DNA of 64,000 nucleotides from Rubrivivax sp. (GTDB lineage: Bacteria; Pseudomonadota; Gammaproteobacteria; Burkholderiales; Burkholderiaceae_C), in assembly GCA_027484825.1 (NCBI GenBank), contig JAIXSE010000013.1, positions 62,001 to 126,000 on the forward strand, read 5' to 3'. Below are positions 54,135 to 63,057 of this stretch, piece by piece. Position 1 is the first letter of the stretch. Each line of letters opens with the position of its first letter. A program made the position numbers and the translations under genes. Below the pieces are notes generated by a model, which did not search any database, had not been told where the DNA came from, and was given only the letters and a program-made list of their open reading frames with translations.

Positions 54135-55331
54135 GTGCGCAAAGAACAGCAAATTGAAGCCACGTCATCCCGACGCGATCTTTTGAAGTATGCAGGCGCG
54201 GGCATTGCGACCGCAGCCCTCGCCTCAAGAGCGGGAGCGCAGGTCGCCGAAGAGGCCAATACGGAACCGCTGACACTGACCCGCAAGGGCATCGACAAAG
54301 CGCTCAACGTCGTCAACATCGACCTGCTTCAAGAGGCAGCAGCAAAAAACTATTCAGAAGGAGTTCGTTCTTTCGTTTTCAACGGTTCCGGGAAGCAATG
54401 GACACTGAACGAGAACCAGCGCGCCTGGGGTGACTACGTCTTCACGCCAAACCGCATGAACGGCATCGTTCGAGACAAGATTGATCTGTCCGTTGAGTTG
54501 CTCGGTCTCAAGCTCCCGCACCCATTCATCATTACGCCATTCGGAAGTCATGCGCTGCATCACCCGCTTGGCGAGGTGGCGACAATGCGAGGCGCCGCCA
54601 AGAGTGGCGGCCTGGCGGCCGTCTCCAGTGCGTCCAGCGCATCGATGGAGGATATTGCCAAGGCTTCCCAGGCGCCCAAATGGTTCCAGATCTATCTGGA
54701 TCCCGATGAAGGTCGGAGCCGCGAGTTGCTCCAGCGTGCGCGCGCCGCCGGCTTCAAAGCCATCATCTTGACCGTTGATGCCATCGGACAGGGCTCCTCC
54801 GATGAATACGTTCGCCTGGGCAATCCGCGCCCATGGCTGCCCTATGGCAACTATGGCCCCGGACAGTCCCCAAAGTTCAAGACAGACCTGTCCTGGAAGG
54901 ACATCGAGATGATCCGTCGCGTTTCCGGGCTTCCTGTCGTTGTGAAAGGCATCACACGGCCAGAAGACGCCGTCAACGCGGTCAAGGCGGGAGCCTCAGT
55001 CGTACAGGTTTCCAACCACGGAGGAAGGGCCCTGGACGGCACGCCCGCAGCGATCTCCGCTCTGCCCGCAATTGCTGACGCCCTCCACGGTGAGGTTCCG
55101 ATCATCCTGGACAGCGGGATTCGGCGTGGCACCGATGTGGTAAAGGCGCTCGCCCTGGGCGCCCGAGCGGTGGCGATCGGGCGCCCGGTCATGTATGGGC
55201 TGAATCTGGGCGGTGCAAGCGGGGTCGATAGCGTGCTGAGCTACTTCCGGCGCGAGACAGTGGACACCACCCTGCATTGCGGCGTCGATGCTGTCTCGAA
55301 GCTCGGGGCGGCACACGTGCGACGCGCCTGA
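54135..55331 (+). CDS. Tat-exported FMN-dependent alpha-hydroxy-acid oxidase
   Basis: A 398-residue member of the lactate/glycolate oxidase family. Recognisable blocks are PFIITPFGSHALHHPLGEVA, ILTVDAIGQGSSDEYVRLGN, the active-site VVVKGITRPEDAVNAVKAGA and QVSNHGGRALDGTPA (catalytic His and Arg) and DSGIRRGTDVVKALALGARA (FMN phosphate). The N-terminus SSRRDLLKYAGAGIATAALA then SRAGAQ is a Tat signal, unusual for this normally cytosolic family. The GTG start at 54135 carries the signal; no strong ribosome site is visible. It would oxidise a 2-hydroxy acid in the periplasm using oxygen or a carrier. A terminator follows. Confidence 0.85.
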   Translation: MRKEQQIEATSSRRDLLKYAGAGIATAALASRAGAQVAEEANTEPLTLTRKGIDKALNVVNIDLLQEAAAKNYSEGVRSFVFNGSGKQWTLNENQRAWGDYVFTPNRMNGIVRDKIDLSVELLGLKLPHPFIITPFGSHALHHPLGEVATMRGAAKSGGLAAVSSASSASMEDIAKASQAPKWFQIYLDPDEGRSRELLQRARAAGFKAIILTVDAIGQGSSDEYVRLGNPRPWLPYGNYGPGQSPKFKTDLSWKDIEMIRRVSGLPVVVKGITRPEDAVNAVKAGASVVQVSNHGGRALDGTPAAISALPAIADALHGEVPIILDSGIRRGTDVVKALALGARAVAIGRPVMYGLNLGGASGVDSVLSYFRRETVDTTLHCGVDAVSKLGAAHVRRA

Positions 55332-55339
55332 CCCACGCT

Positions 55340-55375
55340 GGCCTGCCGCCGGGTCACGGACCGGCGGTTCAGGCC
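55340..55375. terminator. Strong bidirectional hairpin between convergent genes
   Basis: GGCCTG-CCGCCGG (55340-55352), eight-base loop, CCGGCGG (55361-55367), TT, CAGGCC (55370-55375), then TTCTACC. The stem is long and GC-rich and lies between the oxidase and the convergent VOC gene, so it can end both transcripts. Confidence 0.65.
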
Positions 55376-55399
55376 TTCTACCCCAGATTCCTCGGCGCT

Positions 55400-55798
55400 C
55401 TAGGCGAAGGTGTAAGCGCAGACCTTATTGCCCGCCGGGTCGCGCAGATAGGCTGCGTAAGCGCCAGGCAAGTGCCCGCGGGGACCCGGTTGACCTTCGT
55501 CCGTGCCACCGGCGGTCATGCCCGCTGCGTGAAACGCGTCCACCTCGGCAGGCGTTGCCGCTGCGAAGCCGATCGTCGCTCCGTTGCTCGACGGCGCGAG
55601 ACCATTGCCGGGCCGAGCAATGATGAATGCAGGCTTGTCTCGGCCGTAAAGCATCCAACCATTGCCGAATGGCCCGAGGTTCTTGATCCCGAGTGCGCCC
55701 AAGGCGGCATCGTAGAAGTCTGCAGATGCCTGAAGATCGGCAGCACCGAGGAATACGTGAGAGAAGACTTCGTTGCCAGAGATGACAGGAGTTGTCAT
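55400..55798 (-). CDS. VOC (glyoxalase/dioxygenase-fold) protein
   Basis: A 132-residue vicinal-oxygen-chelate protein: FSHVFLGAADLQASADFYDA start, strands around PAFIIARPGNG, and YLRDPAGNKVCAYTF end with the Glu position replaced. His at VFSHVFLG is one possible metal ligand; the C-terminal Glu is not seen, so activity is uncertain. It lies 54 bases after the formaldehyde dehydrogenase gene on the same strand and may be cotranscribed. Confidence 0.82.
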   Translation of the reverse strand: MTTPVISGNEVFSHVFLGAADLQASADFYDAALGALGIKNLGPFGNGWMLYGRDKPAFIIARPGNGLAPSSNGATIGFAAATPAEVDAFHAAGMTAGGTDEGQPGPRGHLPGAYAAYLRDPAGNKVCAYTFA

Positions 55799-55852
55799 GG
55801 TCAGAATTTCCTTGAAGTGGAAAGTTGAGGGGGGCCGCCGCTGATGCAGCGA

Positions 55853-56974
<1,122 letters not shown>

Positions 56975-57174
56975 TCATTGAAAGTTTGAATTGCCGAACC
57001 GCAGCGCTCGATTCGTTCAAGCGGCGCTGGGATGGCCTGAAGAAAATATAGAGGCGCAGGTCCCTTCATCGTGAGCGCTGCGGTCGTAATAAGGCCATGT
57101 TGGCCGAAGCGGTCGTCAACTTGGCCGAATTGGCGCGCCACCCTGGTTCGACCGATATCGTTTACCGTGCATTC

Positions 57175-58179
57175 ATGAAAAATGCGTCTGCAGGTCGCCT
57201 GCGAACCATCGACTTGGTGGTCTATCCCGGCTTCAAAGCACTCGAAGCCATCGCGACGATGAGCGTCTTTGAATACGCCAACATTCACCTCGAGCTGAGG
57301 GGACGGCCGCGTGCCTATCACGTCACGGTGGCATCATCGACAAAGGGCGAAGTCAGATCTGACATGCTGATGTCGCTTGATGCCACCAAGTCCTTGGACG
57401 AGCATCATCTGCCGGACATTGCCATCTTCGTTGGCGCTCGAGGTATTGAGGAAGCCCTGCAAGAGAACCCTCGCCTCGTGGAATGGGCACGCAACGTTGC
57501 GCCCCGAGTGACGAGACTGGTCGGCCTGTGTTCCGGCAGCTTCTTTCTGGCTGCGGCGGGCCTACTGGATGGAAAGGACGCCACGACGCATTGGAGCGTT
57601 GCCGATCTGCTCAAGCGCCGCTTCGGGAGAGTGAACGTCGAGGCCGACGCGATCTACTTGAACGAGGGACGGCTGTGGACCTCCGCCGGCGTAACAGCCT
57701 GCATCGATCTGGCCTTAGCGCTGGTCGAGGAGGACTGTGGGCGCACGATTGCACTTGATGTGGCGCGTGACCTCGTCGTCTATCTGAAGCGACGTGGTGG
57801 ACAGTCCCAATTCAGTGTGCACCTTGCGAGCCAGAACACCAATCACGCCGGCATTCGCCAGGTCCAGGACTGGATCCTCTCAAACATTGATCAGGTCATG
57901 GCGTTGCCGGATCTGGCTGATCGGGCGTCGATGAGCGAACGCAATTTCCGGCGCGTGTTCGTGAAAGAGGTGGGGATGGCACCTTTGGAGTTCATCGAAA
58001 CGGTGCGACTTGATACCGCCAAGCGGCTCCTGGAGGATGCTGATCTACCGCTCAAGTCCATTGCCAGTCGCGTCGGTTTCGCATCGGAGCAAAGTCTGCG
58101 TAAGCTCTTCGTGAGGCGCATGGGCATCGCTCCAGACGACTATCGGGCGCGCTTCGGCGGAGCAGGTCGCGCGACATAG
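57175..58179 (+). CDS. GlxA-type AraC-family regulator (DJ-1/PfpI + HTH)
   Basis: A 334-residue regulator: N-terminal DJ-1/PfpI-like domain (TIDLVVYPGFKALEAIATMS; the nucleophile elbow reads LVGLCSGSFFLAAAGLLDGK, Cys present; ATTHW) and a C-terminal AraC pair of helix-turn-helix units (LADRASMSERNFRRVFVKEV; GFASEQSLRKLFVRRMGIAP). GlxA regulators control glycine-betaine and carnitine catabolism and many stress genes. ATG 57175 gives the usual short N-terminus. Divergent from frmA and the likely regulator of it and the VOC gene; formaldehyde or dicarbonyl sensing is inference. Confidence 0.88.
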   Translation: MKNASAGRLRTIDLVVYPGFKALEAIATMSVFEYANIHLELRGRPRAYHVTVASSTKGEVRSDMLMSLDATKSLDEHHLPDIAIFVGARGIEEALQENPRLVEWARNVAPRVTRLVGLCSGSFFLAAAGLLDGKDATTHWSVADLLKRRFGRVNVEADAIYLNEGRLWTSAGVTACIDLALALVEEDCGRTIALDVARDLVVYLKRRGGQSQFSVHLASQNTNHAGIRQVQDWILSNIDQVMALPDLADRASMSERNFRRVFVKEVGMAPLEFIETVRLDTAKRLLEDADLPLKSIASRVGFASEQSLRKLFVRRMGIAPDDYRARFGGAGRAT

Positions 58180-58276
58180 CATTGCGCCGCGTGACACTGC
58201 GCCAGGTCTTTGAACAGCGTCGCGACCACGGCCAGTCCACTGAATCGTTGAAATCTGGTGTGTATGCTTCATGTGA

Positions 58277-58711
58277 ATGGACATGCGCAGAATGACATTG
58301 ACGGCCAACGAGCGCGTTGATCTGGGAGCGGTGATGCGCAAGCGCAGCGGCAGTGCGGCGATGGCACGGCGGGCGCGCTGCGTGCTGCCGTGGGCTGATG
58401 GCGAGCGTCTGGTGGACATTCGGGCCAAGCCGCCGCACGCGCCGTGGTGTTCTAGGTGGACGAGAAGACCGCCAGCCAGGCACTCGATCGCAGGGACCGG
58501 ATGCTGCCGTTGGCTCCTGGCCGAGCCGAGCGCTATGGCTTCGAACACCAGCGCAACGGCGCGTTGAGGCTGTTTGCAGCGTTGAACACCGCCACCGGTG
58601 AGGTCCTGGGCATGACCGCCCCGCGCCACACCAGCGAACAGTTCGTCGGCTTCCTGAGCGACGTGCTGGCCAGCCAGCCCGAGCGCTACGCCATTGACCA
58701 AAGCGAGAAAC
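58277..58711 (+). pseudogene. IS630-family transposase remnant with internal deletion
   Basis: The first part encodes the N-terminal helix-turn-helix of IS630 transposases (LTANERVDLGAVMRKRSGSA, then GERLVDIRAK). It then jumps, in a different frame, to the catalytic-core block VDEKTASQALDRRD and LPLAPGRAERYGFEHQRNGA, then TAPRHTSEQFVGFL, with an in-frame stop at 58453 before VDEKT. The middle of the gene and the C-terminal part with the last acidic residues are missing, so it cannot transpose. It lies at the right end of the repeat-flanked segment. Confidence 0.8.
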
Positions 58712-58870
58712 GGGACGGGACCCTCCCACTTGTCCATGTTGGTCGTCAGGCCATAGTTTGGGCGGGCCGCTTCCGTAGGCCTCCGCCAGGTTGATGACCG
58801 TGATCCACACCGCACCGGCCGCGATGGTCACCGCGAGCAGCAATAGGATGAGGAGCCTGGCGTCTCTAAT
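58712..58870 (-). pseudogene. Frameshifted small membrane-protein gene
   Basis: Minus-strand reading gives a membrane helix (RLLILLLLAVTIAAGAVWIT) followed by VINLAEAYGSGPP, then, after a one-base shift, NYGLTTNMDKWEGPVP. The AYGxGPP-xYGxTTNMDKW pattern is one I recall from small single-helix proteins, so one extra C near 58765 probably broke the gene. The natural start codon reads ATT at 58870. The IS630 remnant abuts its 3' end. Confidence 0.5.
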
Positions 58871-59392
58871 GGCTCAGTAGCGTACCGTGACGGGAACAAA
58901 ACACTCGCCGGAATCCGTGAGCTCTGCCCGCAAGGCTCCAACGAAACGATCGATGTTGTTGTTCATGACGCGGTGCGCAAGGAGGACGCCCACCGCTCCC
59001 CGATGGAGCGAAAGTTTCAACTCAGACGATGAAGTTCCCAAGTTAGCTGTTGACATGCATTTAAGTCGAGAGAGGGATCCTAGGTGAAACAATAGGGTAG
59101 CTCACTCTGAATCACCGCTCTTGAAAAACAGTGCTCATCCAAGTTGAGAATTTCCTGTCGGCCCATCACTGAACTTGAGAAGTTTCTCAGCAGGGCCTTG
59201 ATCGGAGCACGAGCCTTGTCCCGGACGCCCCGTACGAGCATCCGGATTGCTCAAGACCGTCCAACGAAGGCGTTGGCGGAGGGCCGGACAATCGCCGCAT
59301 TACGCTCCTGTACTGCAGCCGCCTGTAGGGCGGTTCTGAGTGAGGCAGCCAGGCATTAGCTGCCACGACGCGTCCGAAGCGTTACCTCGGCT
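58871..59392. other. 522-bp gap with direct repeat and short ORFs
   Basis: No recognised gene. It contains direct repeat copy B and two short minus-strand ORFs of 37 and 53 codons (59187-59300 and 59080-59241); the 37-codon one has an AGGAG site four bases before its ATG. Neither has a double-glycine leader. Confidence 0.5.
59047..59079 (+). repeat. 33-bp direct repeat, copy B
   Basis: CTGTTGACATGCATTTAAGT continuing to 59079, 31 of 33 bases equal to copy A (35291-35323), same orientation. The similarity continues to the left with small gaps but stops on the right. Confidence 0.75.
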
Positions 59393-61567
59393 TCAGGCAT
59401 TAGGTCCAATCAGGCTCAGCCGCTCTCCGGACGACACGGACCGTTCCGTCATATGGCTCGACGTTGGCACCTGCCGCGCCACCTCGATGAGTGATCCTTC
59501 ACGCAGTTGCACAACACGCTGTGCGCCCGCGATGGTCTCGGGACGGTGCGCAATCATTAGTCTTGTCACATTCATGCCTGCAAGCGCTGCGCTCACCGCC
59601 CGCTCGTTACTCACATCAAGATGACTGGTTGCTTCGTCCAGCGCCAGGACTCGCGGTCGCTTGAAGATGGCACGAGCAAGCAAGACTCGCTGGCGTTGGC
59701 CACCCGAGAGCCCCGCGCCCATGTCGCCGACGAGGGTTTGGTAACCCATTGGCATGCGGCATATCTCCTGGTGAACCTGAGCCGCCTCCGCTGCGGCGAT
59801 GACCGCCCCATCGTCCGCACTCCTGTCGAAGAAGCTGATGTTGTCCCTCAACGAGCCGGTCAGCAGACCGTCCTCCTGCATGACGGTTCCGATCTGGCGG
59901 CGATAGTTGCCGAGTCCCAGGTCCCGGATGGAGACCCCTCCATACAGCACCTCGCCCTCCACTGGCTCCAGCAACCCGAGGACGATCTTGAGCATAGTGG
60001 TCTTGCCTCCACCTGAGGGGCCGGTGATGGCGATGCTCTCACCTGCCTCAATCCGCAGGTTCACGTTTCGGAGCACCCAGGGCTCTCGGTCCGTATAGCG
60101 GAAGCTGACGTTACGCAACTCGATCTCCGGCTGAAGATGCGCCAGATCGCTTTGCACCGCGTCCCGCGGTTCAGGAGCCTCGTAGGCAATGTCCGCTAGG
60201 CGCTCGGCGTGCATGCCCAGCATCTTGATGTCGATCGAATAGTCGATCAACTTCGAAACTCGATCAGTGAATTGCCCCTTGTAGGACATCAACGCGAACA
60301 ACATGCCCACCGTCAGTGTCACATTGCCGGATTGTTGCCCCTTAAGAACAAGGGTGGCACCCAGCCAAATGAACAGGATGTTCTCCAGGCCAAAGATAAA
60401 GACATTGGCGACCTGGAACCACATGGTCAGCTTGGATGTCCTGGCGTCCCTGTTCTGGATGTCTACGATCAGGCTTTGCCAACGCGTCTGGCGCTCCTGT
60501 TCGTGGCCGAACAACTTCAGTGAATTGATACACCGAAGCGTTTCGAGGAAGTGCCCCTGTTCCTTGGCGGCCAGTTGCAGTCGCTCCGAAGCCGCTTGAC
60601 GGAAAGTGCTGTAAGTCGCCCACCTCAAAACGGCATAGAGCAGAACCGCCAACAGCACCATGCCGGCGAGCTTCACGGAATACAGCAGCATCATGCCCAG
60701 GGCTATCACTGCCATGAGACCGTCCAGGACAGCCTCAATGGCGGTGGTGGTCAGTGTCTTCTGCATGGAAGCGATGGAGCCGAAGCGGGAAGCCACCTCA
60801 GAAAACTGGCGCTTTTCGAAATAGGCCGCCGGCAGACGGATGAGGTGCCTGAAAACATTGGTCTGCCACTGGAGGGACACATGATGGCTGAGGTAGATGA
60901 CCATCCAGGAGCGACAGCAGCCCACGGCGGCTTGGATCAGGACCAGCAGTCCGAAGCCGAGCGCCAGAACCGTGAGCAGATCCCGGTTGCCGCTAGACAG
61001 TGCTTCGTCGATCACAAGCTGGCTGTACAGCGGTGCGACGACGGCAATCAATTCGAGCAGGAAAGCCACCAAAGCGATCTGGGCCAATGCCGGCCCAATG
61101 CCTTTAATTCGGGCCCCCAGGCTCTCCAGCGAGATGCGCTGGCGTGCCTTTGGGGCGGCCAAATCCGCAGTAGGCGTGAGCTCCAGCGCGACGCCGGTGA
61201 AGTGCGGGCTAAGTTCCGATGCCCGCATCCAGCGCTCGCCCCTGGCCGGGTCCAGCACACGGAATCGCCCGCCCCTGACGCGGTCGATCACCACGAAGTG
61301 ATTCAAGTCCCAGTGAGCGATTGCCGGCAGCTTGAGCTCCGGAAGGTCCTCGACCTCCAGCCGCACAGCCCGCGCACTCAGGCCCAGGTCGGAGGCCTGT
61401 CGCATGAGGCCACCCAGATCCACACCTTTGATGGACGTGGGGAAGCGCCGCCGCAATTCAAAGAGATCGGTCTCCCGTCCGTGACTGCGCAGAACCATAA
61501 GCAGACAGGTCAAGCCGCACTCGGCAGCTTCGGCTTGAAGCACGCAGCTGTTCGACGCCCTTAGCAT
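59393..61567 (-). CDS. C39-peptidase ABC exporter (bacteriocin/RiPP type)
   Basis: A 724-residue protein with three parts: an N-terminal C39 cysteine peptidase (catalytic Cys17 in QAEAAECGLTC, His in AHWDLNHFVVID, Asp in VLDPARGERW), a six-helix ABC membrane domain (about 160-440), and an ATPase (Walker A GPSGGGKTT, signature GLSGGQRQR, Walker B VLALDEATSHLD). Exporters of this kind cut double-glycine leader peptides and move the core peptide out. The catalytic triad is intact, unlike HlyB-type degenerate forms. Its start overlaps the upstream SelO-like gene by seven bases, so it is the third gene of the operon. No HlyD-type adaptor is in the window. Confidence 0.93.
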   Translation of the reverse strand: MLRASNSCVLQAEAAECGLTCLLMVLRSHGRETDLFELRRRFPTSIKGVDLGGLMRQASDLGLSARAVRLEVEDLPELKLPAIAHWDLNHFVVIDRVRGGRFRVLDPARGERWMRASELSPHFTGVALELTPTADLAAPKARQRISLESLGARIKGIGPALAQIALVAFLLELIAVVAPLYSQLVIDEALSSGNRDLLTVLALGFGLLVLIQAAVGCCRSWMVIYLSHHVSLQWQTNVFRHLIRLPAAYFEKRQFSEVASRFGSIASMQKTLTTTAIEAVLDGLMAVIALGMMLLYSVKLAGMVLLAVLLYAVLRWATYSTFRQAASERLQLAAKEQGHFLETLRCINSLKLFGHEQERQTRWQSLIVDIQNRDARTSKLTMWFQVANVFIFGLENILFIWLGATLVLKGQQSGNVTLTVGMLFALMSYKGQFTDRVSKLIDYSIDIKMLGMHAERLADIAYEAPEPRDAVQSDLAHLQPEIELRNVSFRYTDREPWVLRNVNLRIEAGESIAITGPSGGGKTTMLKIVLGLLEPVEGEVLYGGVSIRDLGLGNYRRQIGTVMQEDGLLTGSLRDNISFFDRSADDGAVIAAAEAAQVHQEICRMPMGYQTLVGDMGAGLSGGQRQRVLLARAIFKRPRVLALDEATSHLDVSNERAVSAALAGMNVTRLMIAHRPETIAGAQRVVQLREGSLIEVARQVPTSSHMTERSVSSGERLSLIGPNA

Positions 61568-63057
61568 GGCCGTTTCCCGGACGACGCCTGATGACCTAGC
61601 CAGTCCGCGCCGGCGATGGCGTCATCGATCAATTGCTGCAGATCGCCAGCACTGATACGCCGCTGACGATACGCCTCATCAAAAGTCCTGTAGTGATGCT
61701 CGCCGGATCTCCACGCGTCTAGATGGTCCGGCCGCTCGTTGCGAACCGGACATCGGGCCACCGCTTCATTGAGTTCATCCACAGTGAGCAAAGTTCTCAG
61801 TTGTGCTGCCAGTCGTTGCAGGGGTGCGCGCTCGCTGGTCCACAGTCTGGCAACACCTGGCTCCTGTGCCGTGGGAGGAACGCCGAACTTAACGGGCCAG
61901 TAGAGCGATTGCTGCTCTTTAATGACGTGCCAGACCGCTATGGCCACCTGTGTGCCAGGGGAAAGGCAACGCTCAATCGCGTTGTCCTCCAGCCCCGCCA
62001 GCCACAGAACCTCCCGAACCACGGTGCCGGCATAAGAGACGGTCGCCTCTTCAGCACAGCGCCCGAGCCACATCTGCAACTCTGCACCGTCGAAGCTTCC
62101 ATGGCCGCCACGGGCTGCCATGGAATGCAGGCCGGTCAAGATGCTCTGCATCTCCATGCCAAAAGGGTGGTCGCCGATAGCGAGCTCATAGCGCCCCCAG
62201 CTCGGAAGAGTGCGAAAGCCGCCGAAGTCGGCAATTCGTCCCATGAGGTCAATGTTGCTGGTAGTGGCCGCCCCCGTCCCGATGCGATGAGCGAATGCAT
62301 AGCCGAGTTGGCGGGACCAGGCCAGGACACATCGGCGGACGGCTGCCTGCCATTCAGCGGCCCCAATGTGCTGGTCCCAGGCTCGGGCATGCGCCTGCAC
62401 ACGCGCTTCATCCAGCACGCCGCCTAAACCATCCTCTCCCGTGAAGAGTGGCGCACGTTCGAAATGCGCCGGACGTACGAACGATTCGCGCACCAGCAGG
62501 CAGAGCGTTTCCTCACGCCCGTTCTGCCCTTCGGAACGCACGGTCCGTCCCGTATCGATCAAGGCCAGCACCCGCACGGCGCCGTCTGGAAAGTGGCGAG
62601 CCACGAGCTGGGACCAGAAAACCTCCCGCACGCACTCCGCCATGAACGCCACGCCGGTGGCATGGGAGCTGTCTGTTCGCGCGCCCAACAGTGGGGTTCG
62701 GCCGACACCCTTTACGTAGAAGCCACCGATATGGACGGCGCGGCCGCTGCCGCCGTTGAAGCCCAGGCCAGCGCCGCCGTAGCGATCCGCGACCCCAATG
62801 GCGTCCGCTGTGACGGACTCTGGGTCAGCGTCCGTTGATCCCGAGTCCGTCTCTCCCAGGTTCGCCATACCGAATCCACAGCTGTCGAGGATAGCGGGGT
62901 GCAGCTCGCGGGCGCCTTCTCGCCACCGGGCGGGATCCCGAGCGTCCGGCGCCACCCACAGCACCCGGGCCCCCTTCAGCCGCTGCAGCGGCACTTGGCA
63001 GTTGACTGACTCACCGAAGACGGGGAGCGCGTGCAAAGCGGCTCTAAACGGCATCAT
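61561..63057 (-). CDS. Divergent SelO-like protein (AMPylase/pseudokinase fold), putative peptide-modifying enzyme
   Basis: A 498-residue protein that I read as a remote SelO (YdiU/UPF0061) homologue. The block YGGAGLGFNGGSGRAVHIGG matches SelO YAGHQFG...GDGRA-LGE, followed by VKGVGRTPL (Lys116 = SelO KGAGPTP Lys) and CVRE (Glu145 = RE of SSIRE). RESFVRPAHFE matches VAPSHLRFGHFE, and the later segment HRIGTGAATTSNIDLMGRIA then DFGGF aligns with HGVMNTDNMS...IDYGPF, giving Asn268 and Asp277 with the same nine-residue spacing as SelO N253/D262. SelO transfers AMP to proteins. Placed between an unknown protein and a C39 exporter with overlapping starts, it may adenylylate or phosphorylate a secreted peptide. 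The activity is inferred, not shown. Confidence 0.6.
   Translation of the reverse strand: MMPFRAALHALPVFGESVNCQVPLQRLKGARVLWVAPDARDPARWREGARELHPAILDSCGFGMANLGETDSGSTDADPESVTADAIGVADRYGGAGLGFNGGSGRAVHIGGFYVKGVGRTPLLGARTDSSHATGVAFMAECVREVFWSQLVARHFPDGAVRVLALIDTGRTVRSEGQNGREETLCLLVRESFVRPAHFERAPLFTGEDGLGGVLDEARVQAHARAWDQHIGAAEWQAAVRRCVLAWSRQLGYAFAHRIGTGAATTSNIDLMGRIADFGGFRTLPSWGRYELAIGDHPFGMEMQSILTGLHSMAARGGHGSFDGAELQMWLGRCAEEATVSYAGTVVREVLWLAGLEDNAIERCLSPGTQVAIAVWHVIKEQQSLYWPVKFGVPPTAQEPGVARLWTSERAPLQRLAAQLRTLLTVDELNEAVARCPVRNERPDHLDAWRSGEHHYRTFDEAYRQRRISAGDLQQLIDDAIAGADWLGHQASSGKRPC

Noticed and set aside
59047-59079. Repeat copy B as an ordinary promoter because it contains TTGACA
   Set aside because: No -10-like sequence is found at 16-18 bases on either copy, and the similarity is longer than a promoter.
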